A stretch of DNA of 64,000 nucleotides from Urbifossiella sp046350095 (GTDB lineage Bacteria; Planctomycetota; Planctomycetia; Gemmatales; Gemmataceae). The DNA lies in assembly GCA_046350095.1 (NCBI GenBank), contig JAXMBA010000006.1, positions 124,001-188,000 of the forward strand, read 5' to 3'. Shown one piece after another: positions 44,010-52,572 of this stretch; the stretch's first letter is position 1, and the number at the start of each line of letters is the position of its first letter. The notes beneath the pieces are model-generated. The model saw only the letters and a list, made by a program, of their open reading frames with translations, ran no database searches and was not told the DNA's origin. Made by a program: the position numbers and the translations under genes.

Positions 44010-44300
44010 GTGCCCGCGTGCCGCTGCCAGTTCTGCGCCGCCCCGCTCGAACCCGTTCAGGAATTCCGCTACCTCGTCGAGACGGCGACGGACGACCCCG
44101 TTCACCTGAACCGCATCCGCGCGCTGCCACACGCCGCCGGCCGGCCGCTGCGGGTGTGCAAGGGCTGCCAGGCTGCCATCCGCGTCCACCCGGAGCGATT
44201 CCGCCGGGCGATGCTCCGCCCGGACGTGCCCGCCGGGGTGCTCGCGGCGGGGTTGCTGTCGCTCGGGCTGTTCGTCGTGACGCTGGTCGGAGAGATGTGA
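44010..44300 (+). CDS. Small zinc-ribbon-like protein with C-terminal membrane helix
   Basis: 96 residues from GTG 44010, with a GAGG site 8 nt upstream. Two cysteine pairs (CRCQFC and CKGC) suggest a zinc ribbon, and the protein ends in a hydrophobic helix (GVLAAGLLSLGLFVVTLVGE), giving a tail-anchored layout. An in-frame ATG at 43905 would add 35 residues but lies within the promoter-like TTGACA. No family recognised. It is divergent from scpB and converges on the MOSC gene with an 8-bp gap. Confidence 0.62.
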   Translation: MPACRCQFCAAPLEPVQEFRYLVETATDDPVHLNRIRALPHAAGRPLRVCKGCQAAIRVHPERFRRAMLRPDVPAGVLAAGLLSLGLFVVTLVGEM

Positions 44301-44308
44301 CGGGTCGG

Positions 44309-44968
44309 TCAGAGACGTTGCAGTAGCTCCTCGCGCCAGCTCAGGGAGAGTTCCGGCACCGCGACCAGCGCCGCCGTCTCGCCGCGGTTCGAGCGGCCGA
44401 AGTACATCACCCGGTGCGCCCGTCGTACCGTCCACTCCGGCTGCGGCCGCTCGGCCAACTCCACGGCGTCGCCGGCGGCGATGCTGCCTTCCGTGAGCAC
44501 CCGCAAGTACCACCCGCAGCGGCCGCTCTCCACCACCCGCGCCGGCAAGTCCTTCCGCCGCCACCGCCGCGCCAGCTTCCAGCACGGCTGCCGCGGTTGA
44601 CTCACCGCGAACACCGCCGAGCCGGCCCGCCACACGTCGCCGACGCACACGTCCGTCTCGACCCAGCCGGCGACCGTCAGGTTCTCGCCGAACGCGCCGT
44701 GCGGCAGGTCCGCGGTGCCGAGTTCGGCGCGCCAGTCGGGGTAGTGCCCGGCCGCGTACACGAGTACGGCCTTGTCGGCGCCGCCGTGGTTCACCAGGTC
44801 GGCCTGGCCGTCGCCGTCGAGGTTGGTGAAGCGCACCGCGACGGGGCCGGGTACGGGCTCCTTCCAGAAGCCGGTGGCGAACGGGCGGTCGAACGGGTCG
44901 GTGCTGCCGGGCGTGCCGTGCCACCGCGGCCGCCCGACCTGCACCGACTCGACACGCGCGGCGGGCAT
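44309..44968 (-). CDS. MOSC-domain protein, YiiM-like
   Basis: 219 residues. The MOSC pattern of YiiM is clear: HGGADKAVLVYAAGHYPDW, FGENLTVAGWVETDVCVGDV, and the active-site Cys block SQPRQPCWKLARRW. YiiM-type proteins use a molybdenum cofactor to detoxify N-hydroxylated compounds. ATG 44968 is chosen; 31 nt upstream of it on the minus strand is a TAGAAT hexamer. It is divergent from the AAA ATPase gene with overlapping putative promoters. Confidence 0.88.
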   Translation of the reverse strand: MPAARVESVQVGRPRWHGTPGSTDPFDRPFATGFWKEPVPGPVAVRFTNLDGDGQADLVNHGGADKAVLVYAAGHYPDWRAELGTADLPHGAFGENLTVAGWVETDVCVGDVWRAGSAVFAVSQPRQPCWKLARRWRRKDLPARVVESGRCGWYLRVLTEGSIAAGDAVELAERPQPEWTVRRAHRVMYFGRSNRGETAALVAVPELSLSWREELLQRL

Positions 44969-44980
44969 GGGGTGCTCCGG

Positions 44981-44999
44981 TACAATGGCGGCTATTCTA
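44981..44999. promoter_or_regulatory. Overlapping divergent -10 hexamers (MOSC / AAA ATPase)
   Basis: Plus strand TACAAT at 44981-44986, 43 nt before ATG 45024. Minus strand TAGAAT at 44999-44994, reading toward the MOSC start at 44968. RNA polymerases at the two sites would compete. Confidence 0.4.
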
Positions 45000-45023
45000 T
45001 GCCCCGACCACGCCGAGCCGCCC

Positions 45024-45803
45024 ATGCCCCGGCGGAAGCCGACGCCGACGCCCGGCCCGTTCCTGCTGCACGCCGAGTTGCTCCCCGAGCGGGTCGTGCA
45101 CCCCGACCGCTACCCCTACACGCTGCCGGCCGTCCGCGGGCTCGGCCGGTTGGCGTTCCACCCGAAGGTGACGTTTTTCGTCGGCGAGAACGGCAGCGGC
45201 AAATCGACGATGCTCGAAGCGCTGGCCGTAAGCCTGGGGCTGAACCCGGAGGGTGGCAGCCGCAATTTCAACTTTCAAACGCGGGCGTCGCACTCGGGGT
45301 TGGAAGCGGCGCTGCGCGTGGCGAAGTCGCACCGCCACCCCGCGGACAGCTACTTTCTCCGGGCCGAGAGCTACTTCAACGTGGCGACGGATATCGAGCG
45401 GATGGATCGGATTCCGTCGAACGCGCCGCCGCTCATCCTCTCCTACGGCGGGGTGTCGCTGCACGAGCAGTCGCACGGCGAGTCGTTCTTCGCGCTGTTC
45501 CGGCACCGGTTCGGCGGGTGCGGGCTGTACCTGCTCGACGAGCCCGAGGCGGCGCTGTCGCCGACGCGGCAGTTACAGTTCCTTGCCACGCTGCACGACT
45601 ACTGCGGCCGCGGGTCGCAATTCGTCGTTGCAACGCACTCACCGATTATCCTCGCCTACCCGGACGCGACGATCTACCGCTTCGGATCGGAAGGCGTCGC
45701 GCCGGTCGCTTACACCGAGACCGAACACTACCTCGTCACGCGCGGATTCCTTGGGAATCCGGAGCGTTCGCTGCGAGAACTCTTCGGCGGCGACGCAACG
45801 TAA
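45024..45803 (+). CDS. AAA/ABC-type ATPase (RecF-like, single domain)
   Basis: 259 residues. Walker A GENGSGKSTMLEAL, Walker B LYLLDEPEAALS and the following switch His region (FVVATHSPIILAYPDATIYR) are all present. The ABC signature is reduced (LSYGGVSLHEQSHGE). It belongs to the small predicted ATPases that resemble RecF/SMC heads (COG3910 type). No nuclease partner (such as OLD TOPRIM) is adjacent, so a defence role is not supported. It converges on the DUF1464 gene with a 7-bp gap. Confidence 0.85.
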   Translation: MPRRKPTPTPGPFLLHAELLPERVVHPDRYPYTLPAVRGLGRLAFHPKVTFFVGENGSGKSTMLEALAVSLGLNPEGGSRNFNFQTRASHSGLEAALRVAKSHRHPADSYFLRAESYFNVATDIERMDRIPSNAPPLILSYGGVSLHEQSHGESFFALFRHRFGGCGLYLLDEPEAALSPTRQLQFLATLHDYCGRGSQFVVATHSPIILAYPDATIYRFGSEGVAPVAYTETEHYLVTRGFLGNPERSLRELFGGDAT

Positions 45804-45810
45804 CCACACT

Positions 45811-46863
45811 TCACGCGAACCACTTCCGAACGGCTGCCGCCCGCGTGTGCGTCAAACCGTCGAGTACGGTCCCCGTCGCCTCGCGCAGCCGCAGCCGCGA
45901 CACCAATTCGGCGTGCGATCCTTCTGCCAACCCGTCGGCGATCAGCGCCGCGCCCTGCGCCGCCTCCTTCACCCACGCCCCCGGCAAGCTCCTCACCGGC
46001 GCCACCGCCGACGCGAACCGCGCGAACGGCGCCAGCGCATCGGTCAGGTGCAGCGACTCCACGAACGCCGGTTCGGCCGCGAACAGCCGGCCGGACAGCG
46101 CCACCGCCTCGAACCGCTCGTGCGGCTCGTGCAGCCCGCACAGCCCGCCCACCGTCCGTACCAGCGATTCGAGGTAGGCCGAACACCGGGCCGCGTCGTC
46201 GGCCAGTTCCGCGGCGCCCCCGGCGAACAGGTCGGCCTTCGCCAGCGGCCCCAACAGGTACGCCGCTTCCCCGTCCCAGCCGCCGGCCGACCGCCAGCCC
46301 AGTGGCCCGCCCGTGCCGCCGACGCCGTCCACGATCTCGCCGCGCTCGTTCACCACCAGCGCCGCCGAGAAGGACGTACCGAGCTCGACCACGCACACCG
46401 GGCCGTCCCGGTTCCACGTCCCGGACAACTGGTGGAGTGCCAGTGCCGCCACGGCCAGCTTGTCGGGCGTGCCGAGGTCGATGCGGTTCACCTTGCGGTG
46501 GGCGGGCACCGTCGGCAGGTGGGCGACCCCGGGGAGGAACACGGCCGGCAGCGGCGAGTCGCGGAAGGCGCGGGCGACGGCCGAAAAGCCCGCCACGCCG
46601 CCGCCGCGGTCGTCCGGCCGCAACAGGCTGAGTTGTGCCAGCTGCGCGTCGGTCGCTTCGGCGGCGCGGACGAGCGGTAGGCCGTAGCCGGACGGCGCGG
46701 CGACGAGGTCGAACGGGCCGCGGGCGACGAGCCATGCCACCACGGCGGCCGGGTCGGCGCGCAACTCCTCGGGCTCGAACCGGACCTGGTCGGCGACGAT
46801 GCCGCCGTCGAGGATCAGCACGTCGAGGGCGGACGTTCCGGGGTCGCAACCGGCGACGCGCAT
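45811..46863 (-). CDS. DUF1464 family protein (predicted ASKHA kinase)
   Basis: 350 residues beginning MRVAGCDPGTSALDVLILDG, which has the phosphate-1 loop of the actin/sugar-kinase/Hsp70 superfamily. A second ATP motif VVELGTSFSAALVVN and a GVGGTGGPLGWRSAG stretch follow. DUF1464 proteins are predicted butyrate-type kinases, mostly known from archaea; substrate is unproven. No phosphotransacetylase or CoA enzyme is adjacent. TAAGCT on the minus strand, 44 nt upstream, is a possible -10. Confidence 0.75.
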   Translation of the reverse strand: MRVAGCDPGTSALDVLILDGGIVADQVRFEPEELRADPAAVVAWLVARGPFDLVAAPSGYGLPLVRAAEATDAQLAQLSLLRPDDRGGGVAGFSAVARAFRDSPLPAVFLPGVAHLPTVPAHRKVNRIDLGTPDKLAVAALALHQLSGTWNRDGPVCVVELGTSFSAALVVNERGEIVDGVGGTGGPLGWRSAGGWDGEAAYLLGPLAKADLFAGGAAELADDAARCSAYLESLVRTVGGLCGLHEPHERFEAVALSGRLFAAEPAFVESLHLTDALAPFARFASAVAPVRSLPGAWVKEAAQGAALIADGLAEGSHAELVSRLRLREATGTVLDGLTHTRAAAVRKWFA

Positions 46864-46931
46864 GAGAGTGGCCCCCGGGCGAAGGGGTGAGAGGTGTGGC
46901 CAGCTTACCGCGACGTGGGGCAGGTTTCCAA

Positions 46932-46950
46932 CCGGCCGTCGCTCGGCCGG
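46932..46950 (-). terminator. Short hairpin after the DUF2617 gene
   Basis: Seven-bp stem CCGGCCG/CGGCCGG with a five-base loop, 2 nt beyond the stop codon at 46952. Confidence 0.5.
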
Positions 46951-46951
46951 G

Positions 46952-47494
46952 TCACACCCGCTCGATCAGCGACTGCGTCTTTACCACCGCCCGCTCCTCG
47001 GGGAAGGTGTGGAACGCGCTCACGGCCAGCCCGCCGGGGAGCGCCTCGGCCACGACCACGCCGAGCGGCGACAGGCCGAGCCGGTCGCCGCCGCGGAAGT
47101 GGCTGACGAGCCCCTTGCGAGTGCCGTCCGAGCGCAACTCCTCGTGCGCCCGCACGAACAGCTCCGGCGGCAACACCTCGACCTGCGAACTGATCTGGTA
47201 GCGGACCCGGCCGAGGTCGCACCGCCCGCCGCGGCCGCCGCCGAGCCGGTGCCCCAACAGCCGCCCGCGGTCCGGGAGGTCCACGTCGGCCGTGGCCGTC
47301 AGTTCGGTGAGCGTGACCGTGCCGTCGGTCCATTCCAGAACGTGCCCCGTCGGCGTGACGCGGACGGTGACGCGGAAGCCGTTCCGTTCCACCCGGCGCG
47401 CGGCGACGGCGGCGAAGAGCTCCGGGTGGAGCGGCCGGTCGAACAGCCGGAAGACCAGTTCCGCCACCCGCGGGCGGACGAACGTCGGACCCAT
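46952..47494 (-). CDS. DUF2617 family protein
   Basis: 180 residues from ATG 47494. The opening VAELVFRLFDRPLHPELFAA and the beta-rich centre with an interrupted Gly/Arg loop (GHRLGGGRGGRCDLG) fit DUF2617, a family seen in planctomycetes and actinobacteria without known function. No signal or membrane helix. The minus-strand TATAAT 37 nt upstream supports the chosen start; the frame is open farther but non-conserved in character. Divergent from the MCE gene. Confidence 0.7.
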   Translation of the reverse strand: MGPTFVRPRVAELVFRLFDRPLHPELFAAVAARRVERNGFRVTVRVTPTGHVLEWTDGTVTLTELTATADVDLPDRGRLLGHRLGGGRGGRCDLGRVRYQISSQVEVLPPELFVRAHEELRSDGTRKGLVSHFRGGDRLGLSPLGVVVAEALPGGLAVSAFHTFPEERAVVKTQSLIERV

Positions 47495-47525
47495 CGGGCA
47501 CCCCGGATCGGGCGTCAGGTGGCGA

Positions 47526-47531
47526 ATTATA
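47526..47531 (-). promoter_or_regulatory. Consensus -10 hexamer for the DUF2617 gene
   Basis: TATAAT on the minus strand, 37 nt before ATG 47494. TTCCGC at 17-bp spacing (47554-47549) is a weak -35. Confidence 0.5.
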
Positions 47532-47617
47532 CCGCGGCCGTGGCAGCGGCGGAAGCCAACCCGGCTCACGCCGGCCGGTCGGCCGATATTCCGGGTGCGT
47601 CGCCGAATCACCCAAGG

Positions 47618-47623
47618 TATAAT
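47618..47623 (+). promoter_or_regulatory. Consensus -10 hexamer for the MCE/MlaD gene
   Basis: TATAAT, 34 nt before the TTG at 47652. It contains the ATG at 47622, which is thus unlikely to be the start. Confidence 0.5.
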
Positions 47624-47651
47624 GGCGGGTCAACCTCACGGGGGTGCTTCC

Positions 47652-48832
47652 TTGACCGAATCGCTGTCGCGCTGGCAGGCGGCCGTACTCGGGGTGGTCG
47701 TCGTTGCCGCCGTGGCCGCCGGCGGGTACGGCCTGGCCCGCGTCGGCGACCGGCACGCCTTCCGTGCCGGCGCCGCCGAACTCACCGTCGGCTTCCCCGA
47801 GGCGCACGACGTGGGGCCGGGCATGCCCGTCCGCGTCCGCGGCGTGGACGCCGGCAGGTTGTCGCCGTCGAGTACCCCGACCACGACGGGCCCGGGGCCG
47901 AGGTCACCGTCCGGCTGCGCGTCAAGAAGGAGTTCGCCGGCCGGCTGTACGCCGACGCCGGGGCGCGTGTGCTGTCGGGGGGCGTGTTCGGGTCGAAGGT
48001 CGTGGCCATCGACCCCGGCCGCCCCGCCGCCGGGCCGCTCGCCGACGGTAGGCTCAAGGGGCTGCCCCCGGCCGGCCTCGACGAGGCGGTCGCCGACGCG
48101 CAGGCCGTCGCCGCCGAGGTGAAGGCGCTGGCCGCCGACGCCAGGGCCACGTCTGCGGAAGCCCGGCGGTTGATCACCGACGTGCGCGACGGCGAAGGTA
48201 CGCTCGGCAAGCTGGTGAAGGACGACGAACTGTACCGCGACCTGAAGGAACTGACGGCCGACGCCCGCGCCGCCATCAAGCGGGCCGACGGGGCCGTCGG
48301 CACGGTGCAGGGCGAGGTGGCGAACCTGAAGGGCTTCGTGGCCGACGGCCGCGACACCCTCCGCAGCGTGAAGCAGGGCACCGACGCCATCAGCCGGATG
48401 CCGGTCGTTCGGTCCTACGTCGAGGACGCGGCGGCGCTTCTCGTGCGGCCGGCGCAGGAACGCGACCGCCGGACGTACCACGCCAGCCACCTGTTCGAGC
48501 CGCGCACGGCGCTGCTGACGGACGCGGGGGCCGTTCACCTGGAGCGGCTCGTCCCGTGGATCAACGCCTACGCCGGCGGCAAGGCCGAGATGGTGGTGGT
48601 GGCCTACGCCGACCCCGCCGACGGGGGGTTGACCGCGGCGTCGGCGCACGAGACGACGAAGAAGCAGGCGGAGGTGGTGGTGGAGTTCTTCCGGTCGCAC
48701 GGGCTCCATAAACTGGGCTGGACGAGCCGGCGGAAGATGACGCCGCTGGGGATGGGGTGGAGCCCGTCGCCGGTGGTCGAGCGCGAGCCGGTGCCGGCGG
48801 CGAGCGTGCAGGTGGTGCTCTTCACGCCGTGA
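47652..48832 (+). pseudogene. MCE/MlaD-family protein with a one-base frameshift
   Basis: The N-terminal part (TTG 47652 or ATG 47622; membrane helix VLGVVVVAAVAAGGYGLA, then ELTVGFPEAHDVGPGMPVRV) reads in one frame up to VRGVDAG at about 47855. The MCE domain continues in the -1 frame from that point (QVVAVEYPDHDGPGAEV) and runs to 48832, through a coiled coil and an OmpA-like C-terminal part. Joining requires one extra C near 47855. No slippery heptamer is seen, so a deletion or sequencing error is more likely than programmed shifting. MlaD proteins bind lipids in an outer-membrane transport system. If the base is restored, the product is about 393 residues. Confidence 0.8.
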
Positions 48833-48857
48833 CAGGTTCCCGTCGGGCCGCGGTATC

Positions 48858-48876
48858 CCGGGGTGTCGCACCCCGG
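48858..48876 (+). promoter_or_regulatory. Leader hairpin overlapping the ribosome site of a sigma-factor gene
   Basis: Eight-bp perfect stem CCGGGGTG/CACCCCGG around TCG. Its last two bases are the first two of the GGAG ribosome site (48875-48878) before ATG 48886, so the structure could limit translation. Confidence 0.4.
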
Positions 48877-48885
48877 AGCCCCGCG

Positions 48886-49854
48886 ATGTCCGCCGCCACG
48901 ATGGCCCGCCCGGAGCCCCGCGTGTCCGCCGCCGACCCCGAGTTGCCGGCCCCCACCCCGGCCGACCTCGCGCGGGCGGCCGTCGTCCGCCACTACTGCC
49001 GGCTGCACCTCCCCGCCGTCCGGCTCGCCGAAGCCGACTTCTTCAGTCACCTCGACCGCACCTACCGACTGTACGCCGCGAAGGCGCCCGGCGCCACCCG
49101 CGCGGCGTACCTCGAAGGCCTGTACGCCACCGACTGGGTCGTCTGCGTCGGCTGCCGCACCGGGCCGCGCGCCGCGGGGGAGTTGCTGTTCGTCGCCCCC
49201 CCCGGCCGCAGCGACTGCCTGCTCGTGGACGCCCTGCGGGCGCGGGCCGTGCGGCTGTACCCGCGCGACGAGGAGAAGCAGGACACGGCCGTGACCGAGT
49301 TCTGGAGCAACCTGATCGCCCCCGAGGGCGGCGGACTGCCGATCCTGGCCCGGTACGACGGCCAGCGGCCGCTCGCCCCGTGGCTCATCCGCGTCTTCCA
49401 GAACTGGCACCTGTCCCAGCTGCGCCGCCACGGCGGCACGGTGGCGCTGCCGGACGACGAGATCGCCCTGCCGCTGGACTCCCCGCGCGAGGCGGCCGCG
49501 GCCCGCTGGCACGAGGCGTTCGTGTCCGCCGCCCGCGACTGGCTCGACGGCACGACCGACGACGAGCGGCTGCTGCTGGGGTTGCGCTGGCGCTACCGGA
49601 TGAGCCAGCGCGACGCCGCGGGGCTGCTCGGCCTCCACGAGGGGAGCATCAGCCGCCGCACCGACAAGCTGCGCGACCGGGCGCTGGAGCAGATCGGCGG
49701 CCGGCTCGTCGCCGACGGCTGGACCGGCGACGACCTGGAAGGCTTCATCCTGACGGAGTTAGGCGCCGTGCTGACGGACGACCCGCGGCTGTCGGCGGAC
49801 GCTCTGCGCCGGCTGCTGGGCGCGAAGGGGAAGGACCTGCCGGCCGCCGAGTGA
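48886..49854 (+). CDS. Sigma-70-like factor with long N-terminal region
   Basis: 322 residues. Sigma region 2-like YDGQRPLAPWLIRVFQNWHL is at about 165, and a region 4 helix-turn-helix (RMSQRDAAGLLGLHEGSISR) at about 240. The 150 residues before region 2 (CRLHLPAVRLAEADFFSHLD; a VVCVGCRTGPRAAGELL segment) and about 60 residues after region 4 are not ECF-like. This is a planctomycete-style extended ECF factor. ATG 48886 has GGAG 7 nt upstream in a hairpin. It converges on the gene at 49860 with a 5-bp gap. Target promoters unknown. Confidence 0.75.
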   Translation: MSAATMARPEPRVSAADPELPAPTPADLARAAVVRHYCRLHLPAVRLAEADFFSHLDRTYRLYAAKAPGATRAAYLEGLYATDWVVCVGCRTGPRAAGELLFVAPPGRSDCLLVDALRARAVRLYPRDEEKQDTAVTEFWSNLIAPEGGGLPILARYDGQRPLAPWLIRVFQNWHLSQLRRHGGTVALPDDEIALPLDSPREAAAARWHEAFVSAARDWLDGTTDDERLLLGLRWRYRMSQRDAAGLLGLHEGSISRRTDKLRDRALEQIGGRLVADGWTGDDLEGFILTELGAVLTDDPRLSADALRRLLGAKGKDLPAAE

Positions 49855-49859
49855 CCCGG

Positions 49860-50804
49860 TCAGGGCCGATCCGCACCCACGCCGAGCACCGCGTCGGCGC
49901 GGTCCAGGCCGGCGGCGACGCGGCCGAGCTGGTTGCGGTAGATGTCGTCGCCGTTCAGCCCGACCGTCGGCACGGTGGCGAAGCGGACGTGACCGCCGGC
50001 GAACAGCACGTTGTGCCCGTGGGCGTGTGGCGCGCCGGCCGCACCGACCGGGATGTCGGCACACACCGGCATCAGGTCGTTCTCCTCCCCGAACGCCAGC
50101 CGCGGCCCCAGCACCGCCCCGTCGGCCCCGCGGTGACCCAGTGCGTAGGCGTACCCGACGGCCGAGGTCGCCACCACCCGGGGGTCGGCGGCGGGGGCGC
50201 CGCACGACGCCCGGAAGCCCGGCGGACACTGCCCCGCGTCCGCCAGCGCGGCCACGAACGACCCCGCCACCGGGTACGCCTCCGTGCCCACCTGCGGCAG
50301 CCGGCCGGCGTGGGCGTCGGCGTAGCCGGCGAGCCCCTGGTTCAGCGTCATCAGGTTCGACTGGCACGCGACCACGTCGCTCCGCTCGCGCACCTTCATC
50401 ACCAGCGTCGAGGCCAGGCCGACCCCGACGAACGCGATCCCGGCCGCGACCAGCAACTCGACGCGGAACCGCCCGCCGAGCGCCGCGCGCCTCCGGCCGG
50501 TCGGTGACCGGCAGCCGGCGCGCAAGTCCGGGGCCACGTCCGCGGCGATGACCTCGACCGGCGTCGGCGGCGTCGGCGTCCGCGGCTCGGCGGCGACGAC
50601 GTACTCGGCAACCCAGGCGATCGTTCGGAGCGCCAGCCCTTCGGGCGGGTCCACCTCCGCGAACGGCGGGAGCACGGCGCGGAGGGAGGCGAGGCGGGCG
50701 GCGGCGTCCGGGTCGGCCGCGAGCCGGGCGGCGACGGCGGCGCGCGCGTCGGCGTCGAGCAGGTTTAGCTGGTAGCCGGGCAGGTCGTCGCGGTCGTCGG
50801 TCAT
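49860..50804 (-). CDS. Membrane protein with anti-sigma-like N-terminus and pilin-like C-terminal domain
   Basis: 314 residues. The N-terminal 100 (LLDADARAAVAARLAADPDA type) resemble the cytosolic part of ECF anti-sigma factors. A membrane helix follows (VELLVAAGIAFVGVGLAS), and then an outer part like the DUF1559/type-IV-pilin-like proteins of planctomycetes, ending with HAHGHNVLFAGGHVRFATV. It starts inside the ECF sigma gene stop (4-bp overlap), so the two are translationally coupled. A transmembrane anti-sigma factor with a pilin-like sensor is the likely role (inference). Confidence 0.75.
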   Translation of the reverse strand: MTDDRDDLPGYQLNLLDADARAAVAARLAADPDAAARLASLRAVLPPFAEVDPPEGLALRTIAWVAEYVVAAEPRTPTPPTPVEVIAADVAPDLRAGCRSPTGRRRAALGGRFRVELLVAAGIAFVGVGLASTLVMKVRERSDVVACQSNLMTLNQGLAGYADAHAGRLPQVGTEAYPVAGSFVAALADAGQCPPGFRASCGAPAADPRVVATSAVGYAYALGHRGADGAVLGPRLAFGEENDLMPVCADIPVGAAGAPHAHGHNVLFAGGHVRFATVPTVGLNGDDIYRNQLGRVAAGLDRADAVLGVGADRP

Positions 50805-51454
50805 GGCTCCCCCACCGGTTGGGGCGGCTGTGGCAGTGCCTCTGCCTCTTTCCAGTCTTCGGTCAGCTTCGTCGTGGCCGCGTGCAGCCGCGACTTCACC
50901 GTGCCGACCGGGATGTTCAGCACGTCGGCGATGTCCTTGTACTTCAGCCCCTGGAAGTACGCCAGGACAACCACCTGTCGCAGCAGCTCCGGCAGCTTCG
51001 CCACGGCCGCCCGGACGCGCTCGGCCTGTTCGGCGCGGTCAGCGAGCTCGCCGGGGTCGGGGCCGGGGGCGGCGGCCAGCTCGAACAGCGGCCGCGGCTC
51101 GCCTTCCTCGTCCGGGGCGGTGCGGGCGTCGCCGGCCCGGTCGCCCTGGCGGGAGCGCTTCCGCATCGCGTCGATCGCCTGGTTCGTGGCGATCGCGTAC
51201 AGCCAGGGCCGGGCGGCCCGCCCCGGCTCGTACTGGCCGATCTTGCGGAACACCGCCACGAACGTGTTCTGGAACACGTCGTCGGCCAGGTCGTCGTCGC
51301 CGACGTACCGGCGGAGGTAGCCGTACAGCTCGCGCTCGTACCGCCGGACGAGCGTGCCGAACACGGACCGGTCCCCGGCGCGGAGGCGGCCGAGAAGCTG
51401 TTCGTCCGTCTCGGCGGGGGTCCGGGCGGGGTCGGGCACGACGCTCCCTACCAC
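50801..51454 (-). CDS. ECF-family RNA polymerase sigma factor
   Basis: 217 residues. Region 2 (YLRRYVGDDDLADDVFQNTF; ARPWLYAIATNQAIDAMRK) and region 4 (LPELLRQVVVLAYFQGLKYK; IADVLNIPVGTVKSRLHAAT) are complete. Start is GTG 51454 or 51439. It should direct polymerase to a stress or envelope regulon under control of the membrane protein overlapping its end. It is divergent from the YhaM-like gene across 83 bp. Confidence 0.92.
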   Translation of the reverse strand: MVGSVVPDPARTPAETDEQLLGRLRAGDRSVFGTLVRRYERELYGYLRRYVGDDDLADDVFQNTFVAVFRKIGQYEPGRAARPWLYAIATNQAIDAMRKRSRQGDRAGDARTAPDEEGEPRPLFELAAAPGPDPGELADRAEQAERVRAAVAKLPELLRQVVVLAYFQGLKYKDIADVLNIPVGTVKSRLHAATTKLTEDWKEAEALPQPPQPVGEP

Positions 51455-51482
51455 CTGTACGCGGGGAAATGGATCAAGGTTC

Positions 51483-51510
51483 TTGTTGTAGCTTTCCGCC
51501 CCGCTAACGT
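51483..51510 (+). promoter_or_regulatory. Possible promoter for the YhaM-like gene
   Basis: TTGTTG (51483-51488), 16-bp spacer, TAACGT (51505-51510), 33 nt before ATG 51538. Confidence 0.35.
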
Positions 51511-51537
51511 ACCCGTTCGCCCCCCACGGGAACCGCC

Positions 51538-52542
51538 ATGCCGCGCCGAACGGTCGATCAGCTCCGCGACGGGACCGAACTCGACGACGTGTACCTCGTC
51601 GCCGACAAGCAACTCCGCGTGAACCGCAACGGCGCCCCGTACCTGCAACTCGACCTGCGCGACCGCACCGGCGGCATCTCGGCCCGGCTGTGGAACGCCT
51701 CCGACGCGATCGCCCGCGGCTTCGACCCCGGCGACTTCGTCCACGCCGACGGCAAGGTGCAGCTCTTCCAGGGGGCGCTGCAGGTCATCCTCACCAGCGT
51801 CGAGCGCGTCGAGGCGGGGAAGGTCGATCTGAGCGACTTCCTGCCGCAGACGGAGAAGAGCATCCCGCAGCTGATGGACCGCCTCCGCGGCTACCTGTTC
51901 AAGCTCGGCAACCCGCACCTGCGGGCGCTCGCCGAGTGCCTCCTCATGGACGACGCCTTCGTCCGCAAGTTCACCACCTGCCCGGCCGGGGTGAAGCTCC
52001 ACCACGCGTACGTCGGCGGGCTGCTCGAACACGTCGTCACCATGATGGACGCCGCCGACAAGCTGCTGCCGCTGTACCCGTTCGTGGACCGCGACCTGCT
52101 ACTGATCGGCATCTTCCTGCACGACGCCGGCAAGGTCCGCGAACTCACCTACGCCCGCGCGTTCGGCTACTCCGACGAGGGGCAGCTGGTCGGGCACCTG
52201 GCGATCGGCGTGGAACTGCTCACGACCGCGGCCCTGAAGGTGCCCGACCTGACGGGCGAGCCCGTGCCGCGGGAGCTGATGCTGCGGCTGCAGCACATGA
52301 TCCTGAGCCACCACGGCACGCTGGAGTGGGGGAGCCCGCGGGTGCCGATGACGCCGGAGGCGATGCTGCTGCACGTCATCGACATGATGGACACGCGGAT
52401 GCACCAGGTGGCGCGGGAGATGAAGGAGGACAAGAACAACCCGTCGGCGTGGACGCCGTACAACCACAACCTCGGGCGGCGGTTCTACAAGGGCGGCGGC
52501 AACGGCGACCTGCTCGGCGAGAGCGGCGGCGGGTACGACTGA
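51538..52542 (+). CDS. YhaM-like 3'-5' exoribonuclease (OB-fold + HD domain)
   Basis: 334 residues. An N-terminal OB-fold (PYLQLDLRDRTGGISARLWN) precedes an HD phosphohydrolase domain with metal ligands in HHAYVGGLLEHVVTMMDAAD, LLIGIFLHDAGKVREL and a MILSHHGTLEWG stretch. This is the layout of YhaM/CBF1-type RNases, which trim RNA or DNA 3' ends. The C-terminus is glycine-rich. GGGAACC is the nearest ribosome-site-like sequence. It is divergent from the ECF operon and co-directional with the DUF3500 gene. Confidence 0.88.
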   Translation: MPRRTVDQLRDGTELDDVYLVADKQLRVNRNGAPYLQLDLRDRTGGISARLWNASDAIARGFDPGDFVHADGKVQLFQGALQVILTSVERVEAGKVDLSDFLPQTEKSIPQLMDRLRGYLFKLGNPHLRALAECLLMDDAFVRKFTTCPAGVKLHHAYVGGLLEHVVTMMDAADKLLPLYPFVDRDLLLIGIFLHDAGKVRELTYARAFGYSDEGQLVGHLAIGVELLTTAALKVPDLTGEPVPRELMLRLQHMILSHHGTLEWGSPRVPMTPEAMLLHVIDMMDTRMHQVAREMKEDKNNPSAWTPYNHNLGRRFYKGGGNGDLLGESGGGYD

Positions 52543-52572
52543 GCGCCGCCGCGCCTCTCATCGATTCCGCGC

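Noticed and set aside
45024..45803. Anti-phage system built on the AAA ATPase
   Set aside because: No nuclease, reverse transcriptase, toxin or TOPRIM partner is adjacent; neighbours are MOSC and DUF1464 genes.
47855..47860. Programmed frameshift in the MCE gene
   Set aside because: No X-XXY-YYZ slippery heptamer or downstream pseudoknot is evident at the junction, so a deletion or sequence error is preferred.
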